Shown here one piece after another: positions 43,893-54,600 of a stretch of DNA of 64,000 bases. Where the stretch lies: NCBI GenBank assembly GCA_015146655.1, contig VKHL01000004.1, positions 62,001-126,000 on the forward strand, given 5' to 3'. The translations under genes were made by a program, and so were the position numbers. This DNA comes from Ochromonas danica (taxonomy: Eukaryota; Sar; Chrysophyceae; Chromulinales; Chromulinaceae). The notes beneath the pieces were generated by a model. It was not told the DNA's origin. It did no database searches and was given only the letters and a program-made list of their open reading frames with translations. Position 1 is the stretch's first letter. Every line of letters starts with the position of its first letter.

Positions 43893-45627
43893 TTAAGAGT
43901 GTTTCTTAGTGAAGAAATCTCTTGCAAGGAGGCCAACAGGAATGAGAAGTGTCGATAACATAAGCAAGCGACATCTTTGTGCCTTGTATTTCCACTCATT
44001 ATTGTCCTCATCCTCGTCCACAGGATGAAAGCTATAGACAGCATAACTCCGCAGGACGTCTTCCAACGATCCCATCGCAGTCTGGCCAACACTACTTTGA
44101 TTCGCAACCTTGTCCTTTGCTGAAGATGAAGAGGAGGAAGAAGGCGAAGAAGCTCCTTTCTTGCGGCTGGAAGAGGTCGATTTGTTAGATCGAGTTTTGC
44201 CAGTATCTTCTAAATCTGGATGCTCTCCTTGTGTGTTTTGTCCTCTCACCAAAGCTAACTGTCCACAAGCACCAGCAATATCTTGACCTTTCTCTTGGCG
44301 AACTCTTGTATAGATACCATAAGGTGCACCACTGCAGATCTTGTAGAAGCTGTCCACTTGCTCAGGGAAAGGTGGCTTGTAATCCTCTGCGACTTCAGTA
44401 GGATTGTAAGGAATTAAATTCAAAAGGATATTTTCTCGACGAGGCTTGAGCAAAGCTGCAAGTTCATGGGCATGTTCATCCTTGTCATTCACGTCACGAA
44501 TCAAAATATACTCTATCATTACTCCACTAATTCGGCCTCTACGCCCTGGCTTGTCTACGGCTTCTACGGCTTCTGCTTCCTCACCATCTTGATTGATGGC
44601 TGAAAACATTAATGCACCTTGAGATAAAGCTCCTTTCTTCTCTGCCATTTCTAATCCTTCTCTAGTCATAGGTTGCATAGCATTCTTCACAATATGATAA
44701 TCAATGGCCTCGATCAACTTGTCAATATGATAGGCACGAGCTGCAGGAACGATAAGAGAGCGCACTTCTTGATTAGGAGCATGTAATGAAAGTGCAAGGT
44801 TGACATGAGAAAGTTCATCACTTAGTCGGTACATATTTCTCAACACACCCACGGTGGACACAGTGACATGACGAGGAGCTATCAACAAGAACAAGTGCGG
44901 TCATTGTAAGTCAAGGAGGCCAAACAAGACACATCTCTTTATACAGGTGCTACTTACATAGACCGAAACGTTCTACATCAGCCATAAACTCTACTGCCTT
45001 CTTAACGTTTTCAAAGTTATTTCTATTTCAAACCAACCATAAGTTAGTCCACGAATGGTGTCTGTAAATTAGTGGATAAGCTTACAATGGTTCTCCCATG
45101 CCCATGAAGACGACATTACGAATACGTGTCACAGCATTAGCATGAACAAGTTGTTCAACAATCTCTCCTGCTGTAAGATCACCAATAATACCCATTGTAC
45201 CCGTTGCACAAAATCGACAACCCATTTGACAACCAATTTGAGATGAAACACAAACTGTAGCATGACCTTTATGTCTTATTACCACTGTTTCAACTTCATG
45301 TCCATCTTGTAAACGAACAATTAACTTTGTTGTATCACCACGTATTGATTCTTTTTTCTCAACTACAGTTGTTGTAAATAACGAAAACTCTTGTGTTATA
45401 ATACGTGATGCTTCGACTGGTAACATCCATTCACGAAATGGAATATCATCCATAGTAAGGACTCTCTTTTTATCTTTTGAATTATCACAATGATCAGGTT
45501 TACAATGTGCGATAAGATAATGCCATAATTTATTACGATGTTTGACTAATGGATAAAGTGGACCAATGAGATGTTCATCCCAAATACTCTTTTGTTTTAA
45601 TTCTGCATTCTTTCTTCTTGTTGTCAT
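43893..45627 (-). CDS. RLMN: RlmN-type radical SAM RNA methyltransferase with hydrophobic tail
   Basis: Three exons (45086-45627, 44958-45022, 43893-44878) encode 530 aa. The radical SAM cluster motif is CQMGCRFC within SSQIGCQMGCRFCATGTMG. VVFMGMGEPLNNFENV and PRHVTVSTVG span the junctions, then NLALSLHAPN. LNLIPYNP and IAGACGQLA supply the C-terminal catalytic Cys region. Bacterial RlmN methylates 23S rRNA A2503 and some tRNAs at C2. After this core come a Ser/Lys-rich linker and a hydrophobic segment, RCRLLMLSTLLIPVGLLA, near the very end, which suggests a tail anchor. No N-terminal targeting peptide is visible. An acidic insert interrupts the core near SAINQDGEEAEAVE. Confidence 0.9.
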
Positions 45628-46110
45628 GGTGGTTGTTAATAAGTATGTTTATTATTGTGAATAGAATACAACCTGAAATGACAGGGATTAGTTAATATTA
45701 TCTCTCTACCACTAGTTACCACTCGTTATATTAGTCAAGCAGACAATCCATTCATTCCTGCTGTTCTTCCACTCCGCCAGGAAAACAGACAGTTTCGTAG
45801 TTTGGGATGTTCGAAGTTTCGGAATTATTGTAAGCAGAGCGACAACTTCCCACGCTCTGTGATAATTCAAGACAACGTTATCATCGATTTCTTCATAATC
45901 ATGAAAGTCACCACGTCCAGCGATTAAAGCTCTTTCAGTCCATCGTAGACATCTGAGCTTGACTGCTTTGCAAAGAACTGAGATTGAACATCTCCAAAAA
46001 TACTTAACAAGCATTACGAACGCGATCTCTAGGTGTCAATCTGAACGTATCCCAGTCGATGAAGAGAAGCTGGTGAAGCTAAAGGTCATTTTGGTGAGGC
46101 TCTGCTTGAA
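45628..46110. other. gene-poor spacer
   Basis: This stretch lies upstream of RlmN and merges into the transposase remnant. Reading frames here are short and unconvincing. Parts may belong to the same decayed element. Confidence 0.35.
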
Positions 46111-46370
46111 GAATCGCTGCTGCAAGCGATACTCGTTGGGCCGCTGCCTCGATACCTGAGAATGCGAAGTCCTTTGCAAGCGAGGAGATTCCGTGTTACT
46201 TTCGATTTAGAAACAGACAGCAACTGAAGAGACTCTATGATTGCTTCAAATTTCCAAAACTCTTTCGAAGAGAAAGACGCAAATATGATGGAGAGGAAAC
46301 CATGTTGGTTGGTCTTTACTGACTTCATTCTCCCAACACATTGTGTGACAGCTCGTGGAAAGTCCATGTC
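46111..46370 (+). mobile_element. decayed Harbinger-like DNA transposon fragment
   Basis: One frame reads ASEEIPCYFRFRNRQQLKRL, then FPKLFRRERRKYDGEETML and VGLY, where a TGA at 46320-46322 stops it; similarity seems to continue with LHSPNTLCD. The pattern (FRF..., then R.+F.GEEA.L..L.RL..PNR..D) is that of the N-terminal region of PIF/Harbinger-type DDE transposases common in protists and animals. Only a piece of about 85 residues is seen, so it is a relic of a plain DNA transposon. Assignment is by pattern memory only. Confidence 0.45.
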
Positions 46371-46475
46371 ATCGTGCAGAGAGGTTATTGAATGGGATTG
46401 AACCATGAGTCTTCTCTCTTGCGATCCTTCTCGTTCTTCAGGTCCTTCTCCTGTTGGATCTGCATGGTCATGACG

Positions 46476-46545
46476 GATCATTTTTTCTGTCTCATCGATA
46501 TTCACCGGGTTGCCCGAGAATATCGATGAGACAGAAAAATTGATC
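46476..46545. repeat. 28-bp inverted repeat forming a hairpin
   Basis: Bases 46476-46503 pair with 46518-46545 with a single mismatch over 28 bp. The 14-base loop can itself fold as CGGG/CCCG. The arms are GATC-bounded. It lies about 110 bp after the transposase remnant and may be a foldback end or a small non-autonomous element. Confidence 0.93.
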
Positions 46546-47025
46546 TATGATATGCTCTCGAACGCTTCTAACTAACTTTCAATATCCAAACTCCCTGTCA
46601 TGTCTGTTTTTGAGAAGTTGGTTGTGATGTTCCTTGTTCAGCTGAGCTCATTGTTGAAAGAATTGGAACCGAGTATCTCTTCACTCTATTTTTGATTTTT
46701 TTTAAATGGCAAGTAGGACAAAACCGAGAACATAAACAAGAGGACCGCACAACCAGTTTAACTTCAGAATTTTGTCCGTCGGACATACAAGTCGGGAACA
46801 CTCTATTCCGACATTTACAATTTTGCAGCGCATCACGAGGTTCTGATTGGTTTGGGTTTGGGTTGGTCCGTGACTTATATAGAAATTGTAAGCAAAGAAA
46901 ACTAGATAATGGTGTCTACATGAGATAATGATGTCATATCTCTTCAATTCAAGAGTTAATTAATAGCTAGCCCATGAGTTGATACAGATGATTTTTGGTG
47001 TTATGCGCACAGATTAACTTACAAA
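46546..47025. other. spacer after the hairpin
   Basis: 480 bp with no supported gene. It probably includes the 3' UTR of the MFS transporter on the minus strand. Confidence 0.4.
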
Positions 47026-48483
47026 TTATGGTGTCGAAGAAGAATCATCATCCACAGAGAGTTGCTTGTACATGACTTTGTTAAAAACCATTTGCTCAGG
47101 AATTACTCCAAAGCTTAACAACATCATCAAGCCCAAAAACAACCCATCACATAACAGGGCGAGGCGTAATGATCCAAATGAATCGGAAAGAAGTCCCACC
47201 AAAGGGGAGCTACAAATACTGCCCATATAAGTGAAAGCTGCTACTACAGCAACGGAAGTACCACCGTGAACTCCTGGTAAATGGCCCGCACTGCTAAATA
47301 CAGTGGGAATAATTGTTGACAAACCTAATCCAGAACATGCAAAACCCATGCAAGCGAAGACTGGTGGACAGGGAGTTGATACACTAACCACAGCTATGAT
47401 TAACCCTAGCATAGCTAGAAATCCTCCAATTCGTACCATAAGTCGTCTTCCAATTACTCTGCGGAGATAGTCACAAGCAAACCTTCCACATCCCATACAA
47501 ATCATAAAACAGGTTAGACCCAACGATTTAACGACAGAATTAGCATGAATCTCACGATCAAAATAGACTGTTGACCATGTTACCACACTGCTTTCACCAA
47601 AAGCAGCGAAAAAACCGCAAGCTGCAAAAACTGATAAAATGCGTAAAGAATCATTCGTTTTCGATTCGGATTCATCAGATGATTCGGTACGATTTGTGGC
47701 ATCGGTATCATAGTCTAATTGATCAGATGCAAGCAACGGAGATGATCCGTCAGATAGACCTTTCGCCAAAGGATTATCAACACCGCCATCATAATCAAAC
47801 TCTCCTTTTCTTTCTCTTTCCTCAGAATCATCATGATTGCGATGGAATGAAGTCAAGAAAACCTCTTGGTCATAATCATACATATTATAAAATGTAGACA
47901 AAGAGAGAACAATACCAACACCAGAACACAAAGCAAACCCATGAAAAGTGCTAAGTCCACCTTGTATAAGAAGACCACCAAGTAGCGATCCCAGCGCCGC
48001 AGAGATGGAATACGACCCATGGAAACTACCCAATAAAGGGATATTAGCAACAATTTCGGTCAAAATAGCTGAATTATTCATCGAAATATCCATAATACCA
48101 CAACCCAATCCAAACGCAAGGGTGGCAACAGATAGCACGCCAAAGTTATCAGCAAGTGCAACGAGAGGCATGCATCCGATGAATATCCAAGCACCGAGAG
48201 AGGTAATCACTCGACTTCCATATTTTTTAACGAGATAAGCATCTAAAAAGGCAGAGAGGACATTACCAAGGTAGAAGAAGGTGACACTGGTGCCAAGGAG
48301 GGAGTCGGAAAGGCCAATGTGGTCTTGTATCTCTGGCATATAACGTCCCCATACACCTGCAAGCTGTCCTTCCAGCATAAAGCAATAATAAACCGCAACT
48401 CGAGCCAGTAAGTTACGAGTGAAAAGCGTTTGCACATTGAAGGGATTGTTTCTCTTCAACACCACATCATAGAATTCATCCAT
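47026..48483 (-). CDS. major facilitator superfamily transporter
   Basis: Single exon, 485 aa, about twelve membrane spans in two six-helix halves. A hydrophilic, acidic central loop of about 75 residues (FHRNHDDSEERERKG onward) separates the halves. The first half has GVWGRYMPEIQDHIGLSDS and LVKKYGSRVIT, the MFS loop 2-3 pattern. It resembles the bacterial YbjJ/FucP-like branch (W.RxPxIxxxLGLSxxxLG) more than sugar porters. The C-terminal tail is acidic and Ser-rich. The substrate is unknown. The lack of introns and the bacterial resemblance could reflect transfer, but single-exon genes are common here. Confidence 0.85.
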   Translation of the reverse strand: MDEFYDVVLKRNNPFNVQTLFTRNLLARVAVYYCFMLEGQLAGVWGRYMPEIQDHIGLSDSLLGTSVTFFYLGNVLSAFLDAYLVKKYGSRVITSLGAWIFIGCMPLVALADNFGVLSVATLAFGLGCGIMDISMNNSAILTEIVANIPLLGSFHGSYSISAALGSLLGGLLIQGGLSTFHGFALCSGVGIVLSLSTFYNMYDYDQEVFLTSFHRNHDDSEERERKGEFDYDGGVDNPLAKGLSDGSSPLLASDQLDYDTDATNRTESSDESESKTNDSLRILSVFAACGFFAAFGESSVVTWSTVYFDREIHANSVVKSLGLTCFMICMGCGRFACDYLRRVIGRRLMVRIGGFLAMLGLIIAVVSVSTPCPPVFACMGFACSGLGLSTIIPTVFSSAGHLPGVHGGTSVAVVAAFTYMGSICSSPLVGLLSDSFGSLRLALLCDGLFLGLMMLLSFGVIPEQMVFNKVMYKQLSVDDDSSSTP

Positions 48484-49294
48484 CTCTCACGCTTCTCACT
48501 TCACAACTCTTCAAATATTATCTTCTTGGTAATCGTATCTTATATTATCTTTAATTGTATGGTGGGTGTCACCAACATCAATCTCTGCTGTGTTCTTATT
48601 GGTCAATCTCCATCAGGCAGGATTATTATTGGCATGCGTGATTCGAGCTTTATGTTGGGAACAACAACTGTGCAGTATTGGGAAATATACAGAGTTTATA
48701 GTTTTTACATGTTTTAATAAATTTTAAGGGTTACTGCATTATCTCATTATCTTATAGACTAACGTGAAAAGAAATAAATATCCATCTATTTTAGATAGTA
48801 TTATTTGGATGGTAATGTGCCTGTGGTGGTTGGTCATAAAAAGGTGAGAGGGACACTCCCTCCCATCAATTCCACACCACCCATTAGAAAGTCTTAAATA
48901 TGGAGTAAAATCTCATAAAAGTCTTCACTGAGAAGGAGTGTGTCTGTCTCTCCTCCACCTGTGGCAGTGAAATCCAATCAATCACAACTAAACTACTGAC
49001 TAGTACTATCATCATCTTTTATCTTCCTCTCTTGACCTTACTATATTTAATTAATTCAATTCTTTCTTATTAGGATTGAGGAAGTGACTTTATTGTGAAA
49101 ATTTTTTCATTATCAGTATATATCTAGAAAATATATTGATTTTCCTTTTATTCGAAGTAAACTATTTTTATTTGGTGATTTCATACATTTGGTAAGTTTC
49201 TCCATTTTTTCCCTATCTTTTATGTTTTCTTTTCTCTTACCTTTATTCTACTTCCTAACCTATAGTAAAGAGCTGTATTTGTGTATTAACTTCT
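48484..49294. other. spacer with 5' UTR intron of the next gene
   Basis: The 811-bp spacer separates divergent genes. A GTAAGT donor at 49192 and a TATAG acceptor ending at 49265 define a likely 74-nt intron in the 5' leader of the Asn-rich gene that starts at 49295. The rest is AT-rich, with no gene seen. Confidence 0.45.
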
Positions 49295-49996
49295 TTGAAG
49301 ATGATGGATATTGAAAAAGAGAACAATTTTAACTTGGAGATAGACTCTCATCATATCAGAGGTTCTGAAAGTGCAAGTATTTCAGACAGTAGCTCTGAAC
49401 CTGCGACAAGGTCTAAACCACAATCCAAGATAAGGAAACCTGGGATGAATCGTGGTACACGTAAACCGTACGGCAATAATGGTAATAACAACAACACTGC
49501 TGCCACTACTGCTACTACCACTGCTAACAACAACAACAGCAATAATAGTAATAAAAACAGTCATCGTCGTGACAGCAATCGATTGATGAACAGCTATTTG
49601 GCAGCTAACCAGTCCATCTTTGGTAGTCATAATAACATGAGATATTACTATTTACATGTCAATGATCATCCACAGACTATGATCTTCTATGATGAGACCA
49701 CTCCCTGTGATCAAGAAGAAAACAATGAGGATAATCCTTTTTCTTTTGAGATCAGTGAGCAAGATACTTATCTAAGTGAACGCACTGCACAGTCATTGCA
49801 ACAACTTTATGAAAGTGTTAAGTTGGAAGCGAATATCTATTCCTACTTACAACATCTCGCCGCTTCGTGTGAACAGTACATGTATCTGCAACAGAAGAAT
49901 GTCGACGAGTTCTATGAGGTAAAAAAGCAAACAGAGCTAGCTGCTGTGAATAACAAGACCGCCACCACTTCTGTCGAGATGGAAATGCAGTCCTGA
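49295..49996 (+). CDS. Asn/Ser-rich protein of unknown function
   Basis: Single coding exon, 233 aa. No family is recognised. An acidic, Ser-rich N-terminus leads to a basic patch (KIRKPGMNRGTRKPYG), then a long Asn/Thr run made by AAC/ACT trinucleotide repeats. The C-terminal 110 residues look folded: YYYLHVNDHPQTMIFYDE, an acidic stretch, and a helical SLQQLYESVKLEANIYSYLQ followed by CEQYMYLQQKNVDEFYEV. A likely spliced 5' UTR (intron 49192-49265) supports transcription. The helical tail may mediate protein binding. Confidence 0.6.
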   Translation: MKMMDIEKENNFNLEIDSHHIRGSESASISDSSSEPATRSKPQSKIRKPGMNRGTRKPYGNNGNNNNTAATTATTTANNNNSNNSNKNSHRRDSNRLMNSYLAANQSIFGSHNNMRYYYLHVNDHPQTMIFYDETTPCDQEENNEDNPFSFEISEQDTYLSERTAQSLQQLYESVKLEANIYSYLQHLAASCEQYMYLQQKNVDEFYEVKKQTELAAVNNKTATTSVEMEMQS

Positions 49997-51674
49997 CCCT
50001 AAGTTGCTTGAACATGCCTGCGTTCTTCGTATATAAAGTATATTGAATGTAATGTAATTGAAACCGAGCTCAAACTTGTTTTGTGGCGTTGATTCACAGT
50101 TTTTGACTATCAAGGACGATATTTGCGCGTCACGTGGTATTTAAACAAAAACAAATCAACATTGAAAGATGTTTCAAATTATTTATTAGGAGCTATCATA
50201 TCAACAAACTATTCAAAAGTTCAATGCCTGAGTAGCTGAACCTATATCAAAGAACAAATATGGTAAGTATTTTAACAAACAACTAATTGTTAACAAATAG
50301 TTTGCATTAAACAGTGACAGTTGGTCAGAGTAACTATGACTATAAAGTGTTAAGGTCACAGGACCAGGGTTGTGAAAACCACAATTCCTGATAATGTCCT
50401 TCCAACAACGGATAGTTATCATCACACCAATGGTCAAATGTAAATGCTTTTACTAACTTTCAGACTACACATACAGTTGTTGGTCGCAGGTCTAAGACGT
50501 TGCAACATTGGCCTCACCTCTTTGAGATTGTGATCACCCGTTGCTTTTAGGATCTCTGTTCGACTGTGAAGGAACATCATTCACTGAAAACAAACAAACA
50601 AATAACATCAGAATGCTGTTTTGAACAAGTTTCAAAGCATGGAATTTCTCGTAACATGCTGTCAGGCGGATTAATCATTCACTTATATTGGATGTTGCAT
50701 CTATTATTATAGTTGCAACAATGATATCATGAAGGGGAATCCATCATCTCATCATACAGAATGTTTCACGAAACAGATGCAATAGCTAAACGTGGTAGCC
50801 ATGAATAGCATCAGGAATACGATAACGACATGCGCTCGTCATTCTCGAAAGTAGGACTGGGGCGGCATGCAAGTACTCATCATTTGCGCTTCACAGTACC
50901 ACATTTAAACACTATCACCTCATATCAAAACCACTCTCTCACCTTCCATTCGTCTTGTTTCTCAGCATAAGGCGAAGACAGTCATTGGTTGATCAAGTTT
51001 CAACCTCTGTTTAGAAGGTTTAACTTTCTTCATAAAATCTAAAGAGAACAATTGGATGTCAGGTCAGTAAGCAAGCATGACACAATGTAGACAGTGAACA
51101 ATGAGAGAAGAGGTGGTGGTGGTTGGGTGATGAGATTCAGAATATAGAGCACGTTTTCAAACACGGGTTTTCAGTAACTCTAGTCCGATAATGCTGTTAT
51201 ATCATCATAATCAACACCCAATCCCAATAGAAAAACAAAGACATCAACAGCCTCATCAATCACATTCTCATCAAGAAAGATTATGACGGGTAAACGGCAT
51301 AATATGTGATAGAAACAATATAATCATTGGCTATCATACCCTGGGGTGGATATAACAATCTAGTAGTATACTCACCTATGAAAGTCTTCACCAAGCTGTC
51401 ATCTCATTGCTTGTGTCATGTCTGTCATTTGATTGTGATGGCCATGGACCATGTGCTTGTGGTGGTGGTGTGACCATTCCACCAATTCCATCCAATCATA
51501 ATCCCTCTTCCGGGACCAGATTCCATGGAATTTGGGATTGTTTGTTGTTTGTTGTGTGTTGTGTCTCGTTCAAAAACTGTTTTTCCTTTTGTTGCCAACT
51601 AACGGTCATGAGAAAATGAGCAAAAGGTGAAAGATTTGTTGATTTGTTGATTGGTGCGATAAAAAGAAGACAGT
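49997..51674. other. large spacer, no gene recognised
   Basis: About 1.7 kb between the Asn-rich gene and separase. All frames are short and frequently stopped on both strands. No tRNA-like B box, transposase similarity or long repeat was seen. It may hold an unrecognised non-coding RNA or only UTRs and the separase promoter. Confidence 0.4.
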
Positions 51675-54600
51675 ATGACTGGGTCGTTATTACAGGTATG
51701 AAACAACAGCACCTCTTCCTCTTTCTCATGACAGTGTTGTTTTATGTTCTTTTTGTGGTTAAATTAGGTATGCAGTCAATTACAGACTACCTATCAACAA
51801 CAACAACAATATGATGTCAAGCAAAGTCATCAACTTCTCAACCAACTAGCTTCCACACTAACCTCTATGAATCAAGAACAAGATCGAATAGAGATGAAAG
51901 ACTTTCTACGAGTGATCTTTCTTCTACGTGATGTTTCCATCCATCTCTTGCAAGAACAAAACAACAACAAGACCAACACTCCTCCTGCCTGTACTACTCT
52001 ACTAGCCGTCTTAGTAGAGAGTTGGAAGAGTGTACAGACTAGCTTAACTCTCACTACTATCCATCTTATTGACCCCATTGAACAAGAACTCATACGAAAC
52101 TTGATTCAAATATCTCTATTATCTACCAGACCATCATCATCTTCTCACAAGAACAGTCTACAGGAGATATCTGCTATCTTGAAGAAGATGCTATCTAATT
52201 GTGTCACATGGCCATGGAAGGCCTTGCAAGTAGAATTGACGTCATCTATCTTGTCTGTCACACTTCTTCGTGTTAGTCAACAAGAACAACAAGAAGAAGA
52301 TGAAGAAGAAGAAACAGAAGAGAGTATCATATTCCCTTTATTAGTTCAAATCATCAATCAGCTTGGTCGACATCTTGATAAACAATTTCTGCTATTACAA
52401 CAGGATAAAGAGGCAAACAACACTCAAAACAATAACAATAACAACAACAATAACAGTCAACTGCAACAACAACAACGTGAAGTGGAACAGAAAAGGAGTT
52501 TTGATATTATCTATAAGATGCTTTATAACCTTCTTTCTTTCGGGAAGAATGACAACTGTATGAATCATCTTCGAGTACGTCTGTTAAGTGAGTTTGTGTT
52601 AAACACATTGTCAACTGTCTCCTGTCTGAGTCAATCACCACGTCATGTTACAGCCATCTTTCGACGATTAGGAACAATATGGAAAGATCAATCTTCTCTT
52701 AATATGATCTCAAGTAAACCTTTACTATTGTTATCACAGATATGTAAGATATTATCAAAAGATGTATTAATGATTGTTGGAAGTGGCAAAGATACGGACT
52801 TTACAGAGTTATTAGAGACGTTAACTTCATTAGTTGTCTTACTATATGGTAAAACCTCACTACGTGGTAGTAATAATGATGATGATGATGAGATTGTTAC
52901 TATTGTTTGTGATAATCTGATCTCTATGCTATTGTTACTTTCAAATTCTCCTCTATTAGCTTCTCATCAGAAAGCAATTGATAAAATAATAGTACCTTTA
53001 GTAAATCTTCTAGCTAAAGCTAATTCATCTATTGATTATTCAACTAATCTATCTAAGATGTTTGATAAAGAATGGTCCTTGTCAGAGTCCATTCTATCAG
53101 ATGTTATGATATCATTCATTCAAGCTTTCCTTTATCGATTACAAAAGTTATCAACACAAGCAGAACAGATAGTCTATATACAACATAAGGTGACTACAGT
53201 CTTTATTAAACTATTAGTGGAAAGTCAAGGAATAGTATCATCATCATCATCATCAACATCAGCAGCAGCAGCTAAAACTGTCAATACTATATCTCATATC
53301 ATCTGTACATTCTACACGATGCTCTATACTAACTCTTATAACAGTAATGATGATGATAACAGTAATGCTAATGTTAATGTTGTATCTATGGAGAAAATGA
53401 AGAAAATAGTGAAAGAGAATAGTTTAGTTTTAAAGAAAGCTATCTCTTCTTCTTCTTCTTCTTCTTCTTCTTCTTCTGTTAAAGCAATGGACAAACTAAT
53501 TATTCTTATTCTTGGTAGTTGTGCTATTATTAGTTCTTATTTTCCTCATGGAAATCATCATGACAATAGAAGAGAAGACAATGATAATAATAATAGTAAC
53601 AATAACAATAGCAATGGTAATAAGCAGAAGATGATGAAAGAGTATAATTACTTTGTTGATATTCTATTTCAAAGTTTAGAGGTTTGGATTGAATTAAGTA
53701 GACGAGGAGTAGACGAGCAAGAAGATGATAACAACAATTACAATAACAACAATAACAATAGCAATAACAATAATAGGAATATGTCATACTGGATGATAAC
53801 ATCTATTCTCTTGAATTCATGGCCACAGTTGTCAATGATCTTCCATTATCATGGACTGCATTCTTCACAGGTAGGTCTCACTAGTCTCACTATCTATTGT
53901 CTATCTATGATATGATATGATATGATATGATATGATATGATATGATATGATATGATATGATATGATGTATTCTCACTGTGAATTGTGTTATTGTTATTGT
54001 ATGATGTCATTAGGTTTGTCAAGATTTAGTTCAGATATTAAATACTACTAGTAGTAGGTATTATGAAGAGAAGAAGAAGAAGAAGACAGTGAAGACATTA
54101 CTATTTGATTGGTGTCAATTATTATCTCTAGCACATGATGCCTATAACAACAACAACACTATGATAAGAGATAATGATAATGATGATAATGATGATAATG
54201 ATCAACAGACAGTCTATACTATAGAGAATATTGTATTAGAAGAAGAATTACTACAACCTTGTAAGAAATTGATTTTATTATGTTATCAAGCTATTCATCA
54301 TCATCATCATCATAGTAATAGTAATAGTAATAACAGTAATAGTAGTGAAGACTGCCTCTCATTTGAAGAATTACAACATTGTTATGATGAAAGTAGTCAA
54401 ACGCTCAATTCTATTTATAGTCATTTTAATTCTTCTTCTGCTGCTTCATTACTATTCAATAGATATGAAGGAGAAGTCTATCTACTTAAAGCCTTTCTCT
54501 GTCTATTATATGCTAAAGCAATCTTTCTTTATTATCCAGAAAAATTATCAATAGCTATTAAGTTTGCCAAACAAGCATATAGTTATCTCTATGATCATAT

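Noticed and set aside
45712-46505. Minus-strand frames of 100 and 139 codons
   Set aside because: They overlap the transposase remnant and the hairpin; the second one starts inside a hairpin arm. No protein family pattern is seen.
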